Shown piece after piece: positions 54,901-63,495 of a stretch of 64,000 nt of DNA (position 1 is the stretch's first letter; the number at the start of each line of letters is the position of its first letter). The position numbers and the translations under genes were made by a program. The stretch spans positions 62,001 through 126,000 of the forward strand of contig JAWUZD010000003.1 in assembly GCA_034110465.1 (NCBI GenBank), in the 5' to 3' direction. The notes beneath the pieces are model-generated. The model worked only from the letters and a program-made list of their open reading frames with translations, was not told the DNA's origin and did no database searches. This DNA is from Aurantibacter sp034110465 (lineage in GTDB: Bacteria; Bacteroidota; Bacteroidia; Flavobacteriales; Flavobacteriaceae).

Positions 54901-55727
54901 TCTGTATCACGATCTAAAACAATTTCGTTACGTTCAATAGACACTACTTCACCAGTATCTTCATCTACGAAATCCTCATGCCATGTATTTAAAACACGAG
55001 CAGCTAGTTTACGACCTATATATTTTTTTAAACCTGATTTAGAAACTTTTATTTCTTCAGCAAGATCGAAAATTTCTAAGATATCCTTATCTCTTTCAAA
55101 TCCAATTGCTCTAAATAAAGTTGTTACAGGAAGCTTTTTCTTTCTGTCGATGTAAGCATACATCACTTGATTGATATCTGTAGCGAATTCAATCCAAGAA
55201 CCTTTAAAAGGTATAACTCTTGCAGAATATAATTTTGTTCCATTAGCATGGAAAGATTGTCCAAAGAAAACACCTGGCGAACGATGCAATTGAGATACTA
55301 CAACACGTTCTGCTCCGTTAATACAAAATGTCCCTGAAGGTGTCATATAAGGAATAGTCCCTAAATAAACATCTTGAACAATAGTTTCGAAATCCTCATG
55401 TTCCGGATCCGTACAATATAACTTTAATCGTGCTTTAAGAGGAACACTATAAGTTAAACCTCTTTCAATACACTCATTAATATGATATCTTGGTGGATCA
55501 ACGAAATAATCTAAAAACTCTAATACGAATTGGTTACGTGTATCTGTAATTGGAAAGTTTTCCATGAAGGTATTATAAAGACCTTCATTGCCTCTTTCAT
55601 CAGATTTTGTTTCTAACTGGAAAAAATCCTGAAAGGATTTTATCTGAATATCCATAAAATCAGGATACTCTGTTCTATTTACAATAGACGAGAAATTTAA
55701 TCTTTCAGCTTGTGTTACTAACATCAA
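51912..55727 (-). CDS. rpoB: RNA polymerase beta subunit
   Basis: 1271 residues; the second ATG (55724) is equally possible. Rifampicin-region sequence [58 protein letters not shown] and the C-terminal [27 protein letters not shown] are intact. The binding-pocket residues look wild type (QFMDQ, [13 protein letters not shown]). Transcribed with the ribosomal-protein genes upstream. Confidence 0.99.
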   Translation of the reverse strand: [1271 protein letters not shown]

Positions 55728-55783
55728 TGGACGAAATTTTGATTAAAAAAAAAGTAATTTATATAGTTTGCGACTATATACGA

Positions 55784-55829
55784 CAAATGGTTTAGGTCTT
55801 AGAGACAACTCTCCAGACCTAAACCTTTG
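55784..55829 (-). promoter_or_regulatory. Long hairpin between rplL and rpoB (attenuator or RNase site)
   Basis: GGTTTAGGTCT (55789-55799) pairs perfectly with AGACCTAAACC (55815-55825); CAAA/TTTG extends it past one bulge and an inner GAGA/TCTC helix forms within the loop. No T run follows, so readthrough into rpoB is expected. Confidence 0.65.
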
Positions 55830-55848
55830 TAAAAATTATGTAGTAAGC

Positions 55849-56220
55849 TTACTTAAGCTCTACCTCTGCACCAGCTTCTTCTAACTGAGCTTTTAAAGCT
55901 TCTGCTTCATCTTTAGAAACACCTTCTTTAATATTACTTGGAGTATCATCAACTAATCCCTTAGCTTCTTTTAATCCTAAACCAGTTAATTCCTTAACTA
56001 ATTTTACAACTGCTAATTTAGATCCACCTGCTGCAGTTAATACTACATCAAATTCAGATTTCTCTTCAGCAGCGTCACCACCACCAGCAGCAGGACCTGC
56101 TACTACAGCTGCTGCTGCAGGCTCAATACCGTACTCATCTTTTAATATAGTTGCTAATTCATTAACTTCTTTAACTGATAAGTTAACTAATTGTTCTGCG
56201 AAATCTTTTAATTCTGCCAT
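55849..56220 (-). CDS. rplL: 50S ribosomal protein L7/L12
   Basis: 123 residues: N-terminal dimerisation helices, Ala/Gly hinge (AAAAVVAGPAAGGG) and C-terminal factor-binding domain (KSEFDVVLTAAGGSKLAVVKLVKELTGLGLKEAKGLVDDTP). Encodes the stalk protein that recruits GTPase factors. Confidence 0.98.
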   Translation of the reverse strand: MAELKDFAEQLVNLSVKEVNELATILKDEYGIEPAAAAVVAGPAAGGGDAAEEKSEFDVVLTAAGGSKLAVVKLVKELTGLGLKEAKGLVDDTPSNIKEGVSKDEAEALKAQLEEAGAEVELK

Positions 56221-56285
56221 TTTTTCTACCGTTTTAATGTTTAATTTTATTTTAATTGTAAAGTGCGTTAGCGCTAAGTGTTATC

Positions 56286-56801
56286 TTATTTCTCAGATAA
56301 CGTTTTAAGTATTCCTGCAAGTTTTCCTCCACTAGATTGTAGTGCTGAAATAACATTTTTAGCAGGAGATTGAAGTAATCCAATAATATCTCCAAGTAAT
56401 TCCTCACGAGATTTAATGTTTACTAATGCATCTAATTGATCATCTCCAAGATAAACAGCTTCTTCAATAAAAGCACCTTTTAAAAGTGGCTTATCTGCTT
56501 TCTTACGAAATTCTTTGATAATCTTAGCTGGAGCATTTCCAGTTTCAGAATACATAATAGATGTATTTCCTTTTAATACAGATGGAAGATCTCCGTAATC
56601 TTTATCTGAGGCTTGCATAGCCTTCTCTAAAAGGGTGTTTTTTATTACTGCCAATTTAACGTTAGCTTTAAAACAAGCGCGACGTAAATTAGATGTATTA
56701 ACTGCGTTTAAACCAGAAATATCTGCTAAATAAAAATTAGCGTTATCTCCTAAATCTACAGTTAAGTCTTTAATTACTTGTGATTTTTCTTCTCTAGTCA
56801 T
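56286..56801 (-). CDS. rplJ: 50S ribosomal protein L10
   Basis: 171 residues. KANVKLAVIKNTLLEKAM and the C-terminal helical stalk region that binds L7/L12 dimers (SPAKNVISALQSSGGKLAGILKTLSE). A TTAGCGCTAA palindrome lies in the spacer before rplL. Confidence 0.97.
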   Translation of the reverse strand: MTREEKSQVIKDLTVDLGDNANFYLADISGLNAVNTSNLRRACFKANVKLAVIKNTLLEKAMQASDKDYGDLPSVLKGNTSIMYSETGNAPAKIIKEFRKKADKPLLKGAFIEEAVYLGDDQLDALVNIKSREELLGDIIGLLQSPAKNVISALQSSGGKLAGILKTLSEK

Positions 56802-56817
56802 AATAAAAGTGTTTTAA

Positions 56818-57510
56818 CTATAAACCTATTTTAACATCAACAGCTATACTAGGACTCATAGTACTAGACATGAAAATACTTTTCACGTAAACACCTTTAG
56901 ATGCAGTTGGTTTAAGTTTCATTAATGTTGTTAATAATTCGTTTGCATTCTCTTGGATTTTGTCAGCACTAAAAGATACTTTTCCAATTGCAGCATGTAC
57001 GATTCCAGTTTTATCAACTTTAAAGTCAATTTTACCAGCTTTAACTTCAGTTACTGCTTTAGCAATATCCATAGTTACAGTACCAGTCTTAGGGTTAGGC
57101 ATTAAACCACGAGGTCCTAATACACGTCCTAAAGGACCTAATTTCCCCATAACACTTGGCATAGTGATAATTACATCAACATCTGTCCAACCACTTTTAA
57201 TTTTATCTAAATACTCATCTAACCCAACAAAATCTGCACCAGCTTCTTTAGCTTCTGCTTCTTTATCAGGTGTAACTAATGCTAAAACTTTAACATCTTT
57301 ACCTGTACCATGAGGAAGAGATACAACACCTCTAACCATTTGATTAGCTTTTCTAGGGTCTACTCCTAAACGAATTGCTAAATCTACAGATGCGTCAAAT
57401 TTTGCATTTGTAATTTCTTTTACTAGAGCTGATGCTTCACTTAAAGAATAAACTTTATCCTTTTCAATTTTAGCAATTGCCTCTTTTTTCTTTTTAGTTA
57501 ATCTTGCCAT
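56818..57510 (-). CDS. rplA: 50S ribosomal protein L1
   Basis: 230 residues. FDASVDLAIRLGVDPRKANQMVRGVVSLPHGTGKDVKV and GRVLGPRGLMPNPKTGTV are L1 signatures. L1 binds 23S rRNA and in many bacteria represses its own operon; no obvious mimic was sought in detail here. Confidence 0.98.
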   Translation of the reverse strand: MARLTKKKKEAIAKIEKDKVYSLSEASALVKEITNAKFDASVDLAIRLGVDPRKANQMVRGVVSLPHGTGKDVKVLALVTPDKEAEAKEAGADFVGLDEYLDKIKSGWTDVDVIITMPSVMGKLGPLGRVLGPRGLMPNPKTGTVTMDIAKAVTEVKAGKIDFKVDKTGIVHAAIGKVSFSADKIQENANELLTTLMKLKPTASKGVYVKSIFMSSTMSPSIAVDVKIGL

Positions 57511-57527
57511 CTTTAATTTTTTGTAGA

Positions 57528-57965
57528 TTAATTTGGTCCATTACCAGTTACTGTAATACCCATAGATCTTGCTGTACCAGCAATCATTTTCATCGCAGAT
57601 TCAATTGTAAATGCATTTAAATCTACCATTTTGTCTTCTGCAATAGTTTTTACCTGATCCCAAGATACTTTAGCTACTTTTTTTCGGTTTGGTTCACCTG
57701 ATCCACTCTTAATTTTGGCCGCTTCTAATAATTGTACAGCTGCAGGAGGCGTTTTAATAACAAAGTCAAAAGACTTGTCTTTATAAACAGATATTACGAC
57801 CGGTAAAACTTTACCAGCCTTATCCTGAGTTCTAGCATTAAATTGCTTACAGAACTCCATAATATTAACTCCAGCAGCTCCTAAAGCGGGTCCAACCGGT
57901 GGCGACGGATTCGCTGCACCTCCCCTTACTTGTAACTTAACTACTTTACCTAATTCTTTTGCCAT
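57528..57965 (-). CDS. rplK: 50S ribosomal protein L11
   Basis: 145 residues. LQVRGGAANPSPPVGPALGAAGVNIMEFCKQFN and IAGTARSMGITV are L11 signatures. Stands between nusG and rplA. Confidence 0.98.
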   Translation of the reverse strand: MAKELGKVVKLQVRGGAANPSPPVGPALGAAGVNIMEFCKQFNARTQDKAGKVLPVVISVYKDKSFDFVIKTPPAAVQLLEAAKIKSGSGEPNRKKVAKVSWDQVKTIAEDKMVDLNAFTIESAMKMIAGTARSMGITVTGNGPN

Positions 57966-58033
57966 TTTAAATAATTTAGTTGATTATAATTAGATTTGGA
58001 AGCCTATCTATAATCATTTATATGTAACAATTA

Positions 58034-58588
58034 TTAAATTTTCTCTACTTGCATATAACTTAGCTCTAACGGTGTTTTTCTTCCAAAAATCTTAACCATT
58101 ACTTCTAACTTACGCTTTTCTTCATTTATATTTTCTACTGTACCATCAAAACCATTAAATGGACCGTCAATCACTTTTACAGTTTCGCCTGCCGTAAATG
58201 GTATAGCTACACTTGAATTAGTATCAACTGCCAACTCATCTACTTTACCTAACATTCTATTTACTTCAGATTGCCTTAATGGTAAAGGATCACCTCCTTT
58301 TGTGGCCCCAAGGAAGCCAATTACATTGGTAATGCCTTTTATAATGTGAGGTATTTCTCCTGAAAGGTTTGCTTTAACCATGATATACCCGCTAAAATAA
58401 ACCTTTTCTTTTTGAACCTTCTTACCGTTTCTAATTTGAATAACGTTTTCTGTTGGCACTAAAACTTCCTCAACATAATCCTGCAAACCTAAACGAGCAA
58501 TCTCGTTTTCGATATAAGTCTTAATTTTATGCTCTTGGCCACTTACAGCTCTTACAACATACCATTTTTTATCAGTAATTTCTGCCAT
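58034..58588 (-). CDS. nusG: Transcription elongation/antitermination factor NusG
   Basis: 184 residues from the ATG at 58588 (MAEITDKKWYVVRAVSGQE); the upstream in-frame extension overlaps secE and is unlikely. NGN domain (YVVRAVSGQEHKIKTYIENE, VYFSGYIMVKANLSGEIPHII) and C-terminal KOW domain (VIDGPFNGFDGTVENINEEKRKLEVMVKIFGRKTPLEL). Binds RNA polymerase. Confidence 0.97.
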   Translation of the reverse strand: MAEITDKKWYVVRAVSGQEHKIKTYIENEIARLGLQDYVEEVLVPTENVIQIRNGKKVQKEKVYFSGYIMVKANLSGEIPHIIKGITNVIGFLGATKGGDPLPLRQSEVNRMLGKVDELAVDTNSSVAIPFTAGETVKVIDGPFNGFDGTVENINEEKRKLEVMVKIFGRKTPLELSYMQVEKI

Positions 58589-58592
58589 AATA

Positions 58593-58790
58593 CTAACCGT
58601 TAATAAGGTTAAAATAAGCACTAATCACTTTTGAAAAAACAGTATCAACACCCCAAATAGCAAGAGAAAACAATATGGTAAAAACAACCACTATAATGGT
58701 TAATTTTTGAGCTTCAGGCCAAGGTGTCCAAGACACATTATTCTTTAATTCTCCAAAAGACTCTTTTATATAATTTGCTACGCTTGCCAT
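58593..58790 (-). CDS. secE: Preprotein translocase subunit SecE
   Basis: 65 residues, single-helix SecE: amphipathic YIKESFGELKNNVSWTPWPEAQ followed by one transmembrane helix (LTIIVVVFTILFSLAIWGVD). Lies directly before nusG and after tRNA-Trp. Confidence 0.95.
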   Translation of the reverse strand: MASVANYIKESFGELKNNVSWTPWPEAQKLTIIVVVFTILFSLAIWGVDTVFSKVISAYFNLING

Positions 58791-58856
58791 TGTTTAAAAT
58801 ATTTTTAAATTTTATGATTTAAAAAATGCTACTATAAATCAATTTCACTTTTATTG

Positions 58857-58929
58857 CACGGGCGGAGAGACTCGAACTCCCGACACCTGGTTTTGGAGAC
58901 CAGTGCTCTACCAACTGAGCTACGCCCGT
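58857..58929 (-). tRNA. tRNA-Trp (anticodon CCA)
   Basis: 73-base cloverleaf: acceptor ACGGGCG/CGCCCGT, anticodon loop CTCCAAA (CCA), T-loop AGTTCGAGTC. Between tuf and secE, the usual place in bacteria of this group. 3' CCA is not encoded. Confidence 0.97.
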
Positions 58930-58993
58930 AAATATAAGCTAAGGTGTTACGTAAAACGCAACACCTTAAACTTAATTAGTTATAAACTTTTAA

Positions 58994-60181
58994 TTAGTCT
59001 AAAATCTCAGTTACCTGACCAGCACCTACAGTTCTACCACCTTCACGTATTGCGAAACGTAAACCGATATTCAATGCAATAGGCTGAATTAACTCAACAT
59101 GAATAGTTAAGTTATCACCAGGCATAACCATCTCAACTCCTTCAGGTAACGCAATGTTTCCTGTTACATCAGTTGTACGAACGTAAAACTGAGGACGGTA
59201 GTTGTTATGGAATGGAGTATGACGTCCACCTTCTTCTTTTTTAAGGATATAAACCTCTGCTTTAAACTTAGCATGAGGAGTTACAGAACCTGGCTTACAG
59301 ATTACCATACCTCTAGAAATCATTGACTTCTCAATACCTCTTAATAAGATACCTGCATTATCTCCAGCTTCACCTCTATCTAATATCTGACGGAACATTT
59401 CAATTCCTGTTACAGTAGATGTCAACTTTTCAGCTCCCATACCAATAATCTCAACAGGATCTCCCGTATTTGCAACACCTGTTTCTATACGACCAGTTGC
59501 AACAGTTCCACGACCAGTAATTGAGAATACATCTTCAATTGGCATTAAGAAATCTTTATCAACTTCTCTTAATGGCTCTTCAATCCAAGCATCAACAGCT
59601 GTCATTAATTCTAATACTGTATCAACCCACTTTTGCTCACCGTTAAGTGCACCTAAAGCAGAACCAGCAATTACAGGTCCATTATCTCCATCGTACTCGT
59701 AGAAAGATAATAAATCTCTAATTTCCATGTCTACTAATTCAAGCAACTCTTCATCATCAACCATATCCACTTTATTCATGAATACAACCATACGAGGAAT
59801 TCCTACCTGACGACCTAATAAAATATGCTCACGAGTTTGTGGCATTGGACCATCTGTTGCCGCAACAACTAAAATAGCACCATCCATTTGTGCAGCACCA
59901 GTAACCATGTTCTTTACGTAATCGGCGTGACCTGGACAGTCAACGTGTGCGTAATGACGATTTGCTGTTGCGTACTCTACGTGAGACGTGTTAATTGTTA
60001 TACCTCTTTCTTTTTCTTCTGGAGCGTTATCAATTTGATCGAAATCTTTTGCTTCTGAGAAACCTGCATCAGCTAATACTTTAGTAATAGCAGCAGTTAA
60101 AGTTGTTTTACCGTGATCTACGTGTCCAATTGTACCAATGTTTAAGTGTGGTTTTGAACGATCGAAAGTTGCCTTTGCCAT
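58994..60181 (-). CDS. tuf: Elongation factor Tu
   Basis: 395 residues. G1 IGHVDHGKTTLTAAIT, RGITINTSHVEYAT, DCPGHADYVKNM, NKVDMVDDEEL, then domains 2/3 (GRGTVATGRIETG ... LRGIEKSMISRGMVICKPG). Delivers aminoacyl-tRNA to the ribosome. Encoded in the tRNA-rich block ahead of secE/nusG. Confidence 0.99.
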   Translation of the reverse strand: MAKATFDRSKPHLNIGTIGHVDHGKTTLTAAITKVLADAGFSEAKDFDQIDNAPEEKERGITINTSHVEYATANRHYAHVDCPGHADYVKNMVTGAAQMDGAILVVAATDGPMPQTREHILLGRQVGIPRMVVFMNKVDMVDDEELLELVDMEIRDLLSFYEYDGDNGPVIAGSALGALNGEQKWVDTVLELMTAVDAWIEEPLREVDKDFLMPIEDVFSITGRGTVATGRIETGVANTGDPVEIIGMGAEKLTSTVTGIEMFRQILDRGEAGDNAGILLRGIEKSMISRGMVICKPGSVTPHAKFKAEVYILKKEEGGRHTPFHNNYRPQFYVRTTDVTGNIALPEGVEMVMPGDNLTIHVELIQPIALNIGLRFAIREGGRTVGAGQVTEILD

Positions 60182-60238
60182 GTTTTAATAATTTAATCTT
60201 AGTTATATAATAATATTAGTGTAATCTTTATTCTATTG

Positions 60239-60310
60239 AGCCAATGACGAGAATTGAACTCGTGACCTCTTCCTTACCAAGGAAACGCTCTACCCCTGAG
60301 CTACACCGGC
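60239..60310 (-). tRNA. tRNA-Thr (anticodon GGT)
   Basis: 72-base cloverleaf: acceptor GCCGGTG paired with CATTGGC through two G-U pairs, anticodon loop TTGGTAA (GGT), T-loop AGTTCAATTC. Last of the four tRNAs upstream of tuf. Confidence 0.96.
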
Positions 60311-60389
60311 GTAAAGTTTTTATTCCTTATATATTACACTTTAAAAAAGCCTAATAAAAAGAAGATTTCTGCCTCCGCAGAAATTAATG

Positions 60390-60462
60390 AGCGAGAGACC
60401 AGGTTCGAACTGGCGACATTCAGCTTGGAAGGCTGACGCTCTACCAACTGAGCTACTCTCGC
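60390..60462 (-). tRNA. tRNA-Gly (anticodon TCC)
   Basis: 73-base cloverleaf: acceptor GCGAGAG/CTCTCGC, anticodon loop CTTCCAA (TCC), T-loop AGTTCGAACC, discriminator T. Confidence 0.97.
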
Positions 60463-60508
60463 ATTTTTACCACAAACAAAGCTTGTGTTTTTTTTTCTTA
60501 AAATATAG

Positions 60509-60590
<82 letters not shown>

Positions 60591-60648
60591 TTTTATATTT
60601 AATATTTTAATGAACTTAATCTAGATTATGAAAATATTCAAAATCAAG

Positions 60649-60722
60649 AGCCGATGGAGGGACTCGAACCCACGACCTGCTGATTACAAATCAGCTGCTC
60701 TAGCCAGCTGAGCTACATCGGC
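60649..60722 (-). tRNA. tRNA-Thr (anticodon TGT), copy 2
   Basis: 74 bases, identical to the copy at 42771-42844. First tRNA of the cluster Thr(TGT)-Tyr-Gly-Thr(GGT)-tuf-Trp. Confidence 0.97.
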
Positions 60723-60773
60723 TTTTGTATAAATTTAGCTAACTAAATTACACACGCTATCTCTAACGGATTG

Positions 60774-60781
60774 CAAATGTA
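60774..60781 (-). promoter_or_regulatory. -7 promoter element of the tRNA-tuf cluster
   Basis: The minus strand reads TACATTTG followed by CA, an exact TAnnTTTG match, 52 bases before the first tRNA. The nearest TTG upstream is only 11 bases away. The 176-base spacer to the recombinase gene holds no gene; an 18-codon frame there is too short to support. Confidence 0.58.
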
Positions 60782-60898
60782 AATAATAATTTCAATATTA
60801 AAAAGATTTTTAGAAAAAAAGATTTATATTATTAAGTATATTTTTTCAAGCATAGATTTTACAGCTTCAAATCTAACCATTAGAACATAACTTTGATA

Positions 60899-61798
60899 TT
60901 ATTTATTAGTTTGACTTCTTGGATGTGCCTTTTTATAAACCTTAGTTAATTGCTCTATGTTATTATGTGTATAAACTTGAGTTGATGCTAAACTAGAATG
61001 ACCTAAAAGTTCTTTAACCGCATTTAACTCTGCGCCTTGATTTAATAAATGTGTAGCAAAGGAATGTCTTAACATATGCGGGCTCTTCTTTTTTTTAGTA
61101 GAAGCTAATGAAAAATAAGAATTTATCAACCTATACAATAATGTGTCATATAGTTTTTTTCCTTTTTGGGTTAAAAACAAATATTCTTTAGCATCATTAG
61201 CAAAATTAATTATTTTCCTGTTTTCAATATATAGATTGATAGTTTCTGTAACCGATGTTATTAATGGAATAATTCGTTCTTTATTCTGTTTACCAATAAC
61301 TTTAAGTGTTTTGTTCGTTAAATCTAACTGGTTTAATTTAATGTTTATTAACTCTGCGCGACGTATACCTGTAGAATAAAACAATTCAACTATTAGTTTA
61401 TTTCTTAAAGCTTCAAAGCTAGTTTGTCCATCTATGGTATTAATAACGTTTTCCACTTCTTCAATTGAAAAAGGAACTTGAATTTTCTTTGCTGTTTTTA
61501 ATGCTTTGTGTTTTGCTAAAGGATTATTAGATATATCTTCAATTTTAATTAAAAACTTAAAGTATGAATTTAGACCAGAAATTTTTCGGTTAACACTTTT
61601 AGGACTAATATCGCTTTCTACCATAGAAACAATCCAACTTCGGATTTGTGCATAATTAACTTTAGATAAATCTGAATCAGAATATACTTCTACTAGAAAC
61701 GATTTAAAAAATTCTAAATCTCTTACATATGCATTTACGGTTAGCTTGGAGTAATTCTTCTCAAGCAACAAGTAATCCGAAAACGATTTAATAGACAT
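60899..61798 (-). CDS. xerC: Tyrosine recombinase (XerC/D type)
   Basis: Resolves chromosome dimers or integrates DNA; the core-gene location favours XerC-type resolution. 299 residues with N-terminal SAM-like core-binding domain and catalytic residues R146 (STGIRRAEL), a Lys in GKQNKERIIPL, H241/R244 (HMLRHSFATHLL), H267 (LGHSS) and nucleophile Y276 (QVYTH). No integrase-like neighbours. XerC versus XerD cannot be told by eye. Confidence 0.9.
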   Translation of the reverse strand: MSIKSFSDYLLLEKNYSKLTVNAYVRDLEFFKSFLVEVYSDSDLSKVNYAQIRSWIVSMVESDISPKSVNRKISGLNSYFKFLIKIEDISNNPLAKHKALKTAKKIQVPFSIEEVENVINTIDGQTSFEALRNKLIVELFYSTGIRRAELINIKLNQLDLTNKTLKVIGKQNKERIIPLITSVTETINLYIENRKIINFANDAKEYLFLTQKGKKLYDTLLYRLINSYFSLASTKKKKSPHMLRHSFATHLLNQGAELNAVKELLGHSSLASTQVYTHNNIEQLTKVYKKAHPRSQTNK

Positions 61799-61841
61799 GT
61801 ATATAATTTTAATACAATTTACAAACTAATACCAAATAAAA

Positions 61842-61881
61842 AAACTGAAACATTTAGTTGTTTTTCTAAATGCTTCAGTTT
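61842..61881 (-). terminator. Terminator of the carboxypeptidase-regulatory-like gene
   Basis: A stem of 8 plus 7 pairs around an 8-base loop; the one mismatch becomes G-U on the minus strand, which ends in a T run. Confidence 0.8.
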
Positions 61882-61901
61882 AATAGTATTCTAATTTTTA
61901 C

Positions 61902-63326
61902 TTAATTTTCGTATAATGATGATCTTTGTGTTAAATCTTGAATTAACTGTCCTTCTTCTTCACTTTCCAACAAGACGTTATAATTCTTCCAAAACTCTTT
62001 ATTATAAGGCTTAATAGCAAAAATATCTGGATCCCAATTTTGACCTAAAATTTCACTTACCACAGCTTTATCTTCTATTATTTCAGTAAACAAAATTTCC
62101 TGAACTGTATAATAATATCTATTCTCTTTAGCAATTTGCTCTTGTTCTGCTGTGCGCTTTTTATTATCATCCGAACCAACATTAACAAGTTTAGGTGTTT
62201 CGTAATAAACATAATTCAAATACATTCTATCATTATACTCCATATAACTCATAACTAACTTATGATTTGTATAAGTATCAAATAAAGTTTTACTTCTTGA
62301 TTTTTGAGCAGCAGATGCGGCTATCAATTCATACTCTACTTTCTTTACTGCGAAATTATCCCAATATATATAAATCCATCCTTTAGCATTAAATCCACCA
62401 TTAAAAATACCTTTAGTTTTTAAGTCGATATATTCCAAACCTTTAGATATTTCAATCTTATACAGCTTACGTCCATTCTCAACTAAAACCGTATCTAAAT
62501 TAAAATGATGCGTTCTTGTTACTGATTCCTCATCAAACAGAGCACTAAAAGCTTCTGAATTCCTCATTAAATTCAACTTTCCATTAAATAGGCTTTCCAT
62601 TCCATTTACACGTGTATCATTCCACTTAATAGCTTTTACAAGTTCGCTTGTTTTAATTGTAGATCTATCTAAATCCTTAGCTTTCAAATTTCGACCTCTA
62701 CCATTATTTTTTAAATAAGACGTATAAGTTAACAAACTATCTACATCTCTTAAATCATAACTCTTACGAACTTCGTCTGCGTGAATTTTCAAAGGACTTC
62801 TTCGATCACTTTGAAAACCTTCATCATATAAAGTAATTGCACTTTCAACCAACCATTTAAACTCTCTTTTATTACGTTCCTTATGACGGACAAAACCTTT
62901 TTGTAGGTAAGATGAATCTGGTAATGTTTCTGGCAATTCTTTTAAAGCTCTCAAAACAATATCACTTCCCGTTTTTGGTCTATTTTCAGCAATTAATACA
63001 ATTTCATCCAACTCAGCTACATCTTCTTCTAAGAAAATCTCAGTAGAATTATCGAAGTCTTTTACTGGTGCTTTAAAACTTTTAAACCCTATAGATGAAA
63101 TAACTAAGGTGTCATTTTCGTGTTTTTGAGGCACTAATAATACAAATTTCCCATCTGAATTACTAATAGATCCAATGGTTGTGTTTTGTACGTAAACACT
63201 TGCGTTTTCTATAGGAGCAAATGACATAAAGTCAACTACTTTGTTTTTTAATTCTACCTGCGCGTTTACTTGCTGTGTTAACCCGAAGATTAAAGCAATA
63301 GCTGTATACTTTAAAGACTTTAACAT
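61902..63326 (-). CDS. Exported carboxypeptidase-regulatory-like domain protein
   Basis: 474 residues with a signal peptide ending in QQVNAQ. Residues ~22-110 form a CarboxypepD_reg-like domain (VVDFMSFAPIENASVYVQNTTIGSISNSDGKFVL ... LDEIVLIA), as in TonB-dependent receptors. The remaining ~360 residues have a predicted mixed fold (GWIYIYWDNFAVKKVEYELI) but no beta-barrel plug, so this is probably an envelope accessory protein. Function unknown. Confidence 0.85.
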   Translation of the reverse strand: MLKSLKYTAIALIFGLTQQVNAQVELKNKVVDFMSFAPIENASVYVQNTTIGSISNSDGKFVLLVPQKHENDTLVISSIGFKSFKAPVKDFDNSTEIFLEEDVAELDEIVLIAENRPKTGSDIVLRALKELPETLPDSSYLQKGFVRHKERNKREFKWLVESAITLYDEGFQSDRRSPLKIHADEVRKSYDLRDVDSLLTYTSYLKNNGRGRNLKAKDLDRSTIKTSELVKAIKWNDTRVNGMESLFNGKLNLMRNSEAFSALFDEESVTRTHHFNLDTVLVENGRKLYKIEISKGLEYIDLKTKGIFNGGFNAKGWIYIYWDNFAVKKVEYELIAASAAQKSRSKTLFDTYTNHKLVMSYMEYNDRMYLNYVYYETPKLVNVGSDDNKKRTAEQEQIAKENRYYYTVQEILFTEIIEDKAVVSEILGQNWDPDIFAIKPYNKEFWKNYNVLLESEEEGQLIQDLTQRSSLYEN

Positions 63327-63439
63327 AATGTGGTTTTTAGTTCTAAATAGGTTATAGACAATAATCAGACCATAAAAGTAAAACTTTTAAATGGATTACA
63401 TAGATTAACGCTGTTTTTAGCTATTATATTTTGACTTAA

Positions 63440-63473
63440 ACAAAAAAACCTATTCAATTAAGAACAGGTTTTT
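63440..63473 (-). terminator. Terminator after the acyl-CoA dehydrogenase gene
   Basis: A 9-pair AACCT-rich stem with a 6-base loop; its one imperfect pair is G-U on the minus strand, which ends in T7. Confidence 0.78.
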
Positions 63474-63495
63474 CAATATAAATTTATGAAGTAGA

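Noticed and set aside
60780..60898. Truncated hpf gene after the recombinase
   Set aside because: An 18-codon frame beginning MVRFEAVKSM is present on the minus strand but does not resemble HPF and is too short.
60899..61798. Integrase of a mobile element with attachment site in the tRNA cluster
   Set aside because: No direct repeats of tRNA 3' ends or cargo genes were seen, and the surroundings are core genes; the XerC/D role is more likely.
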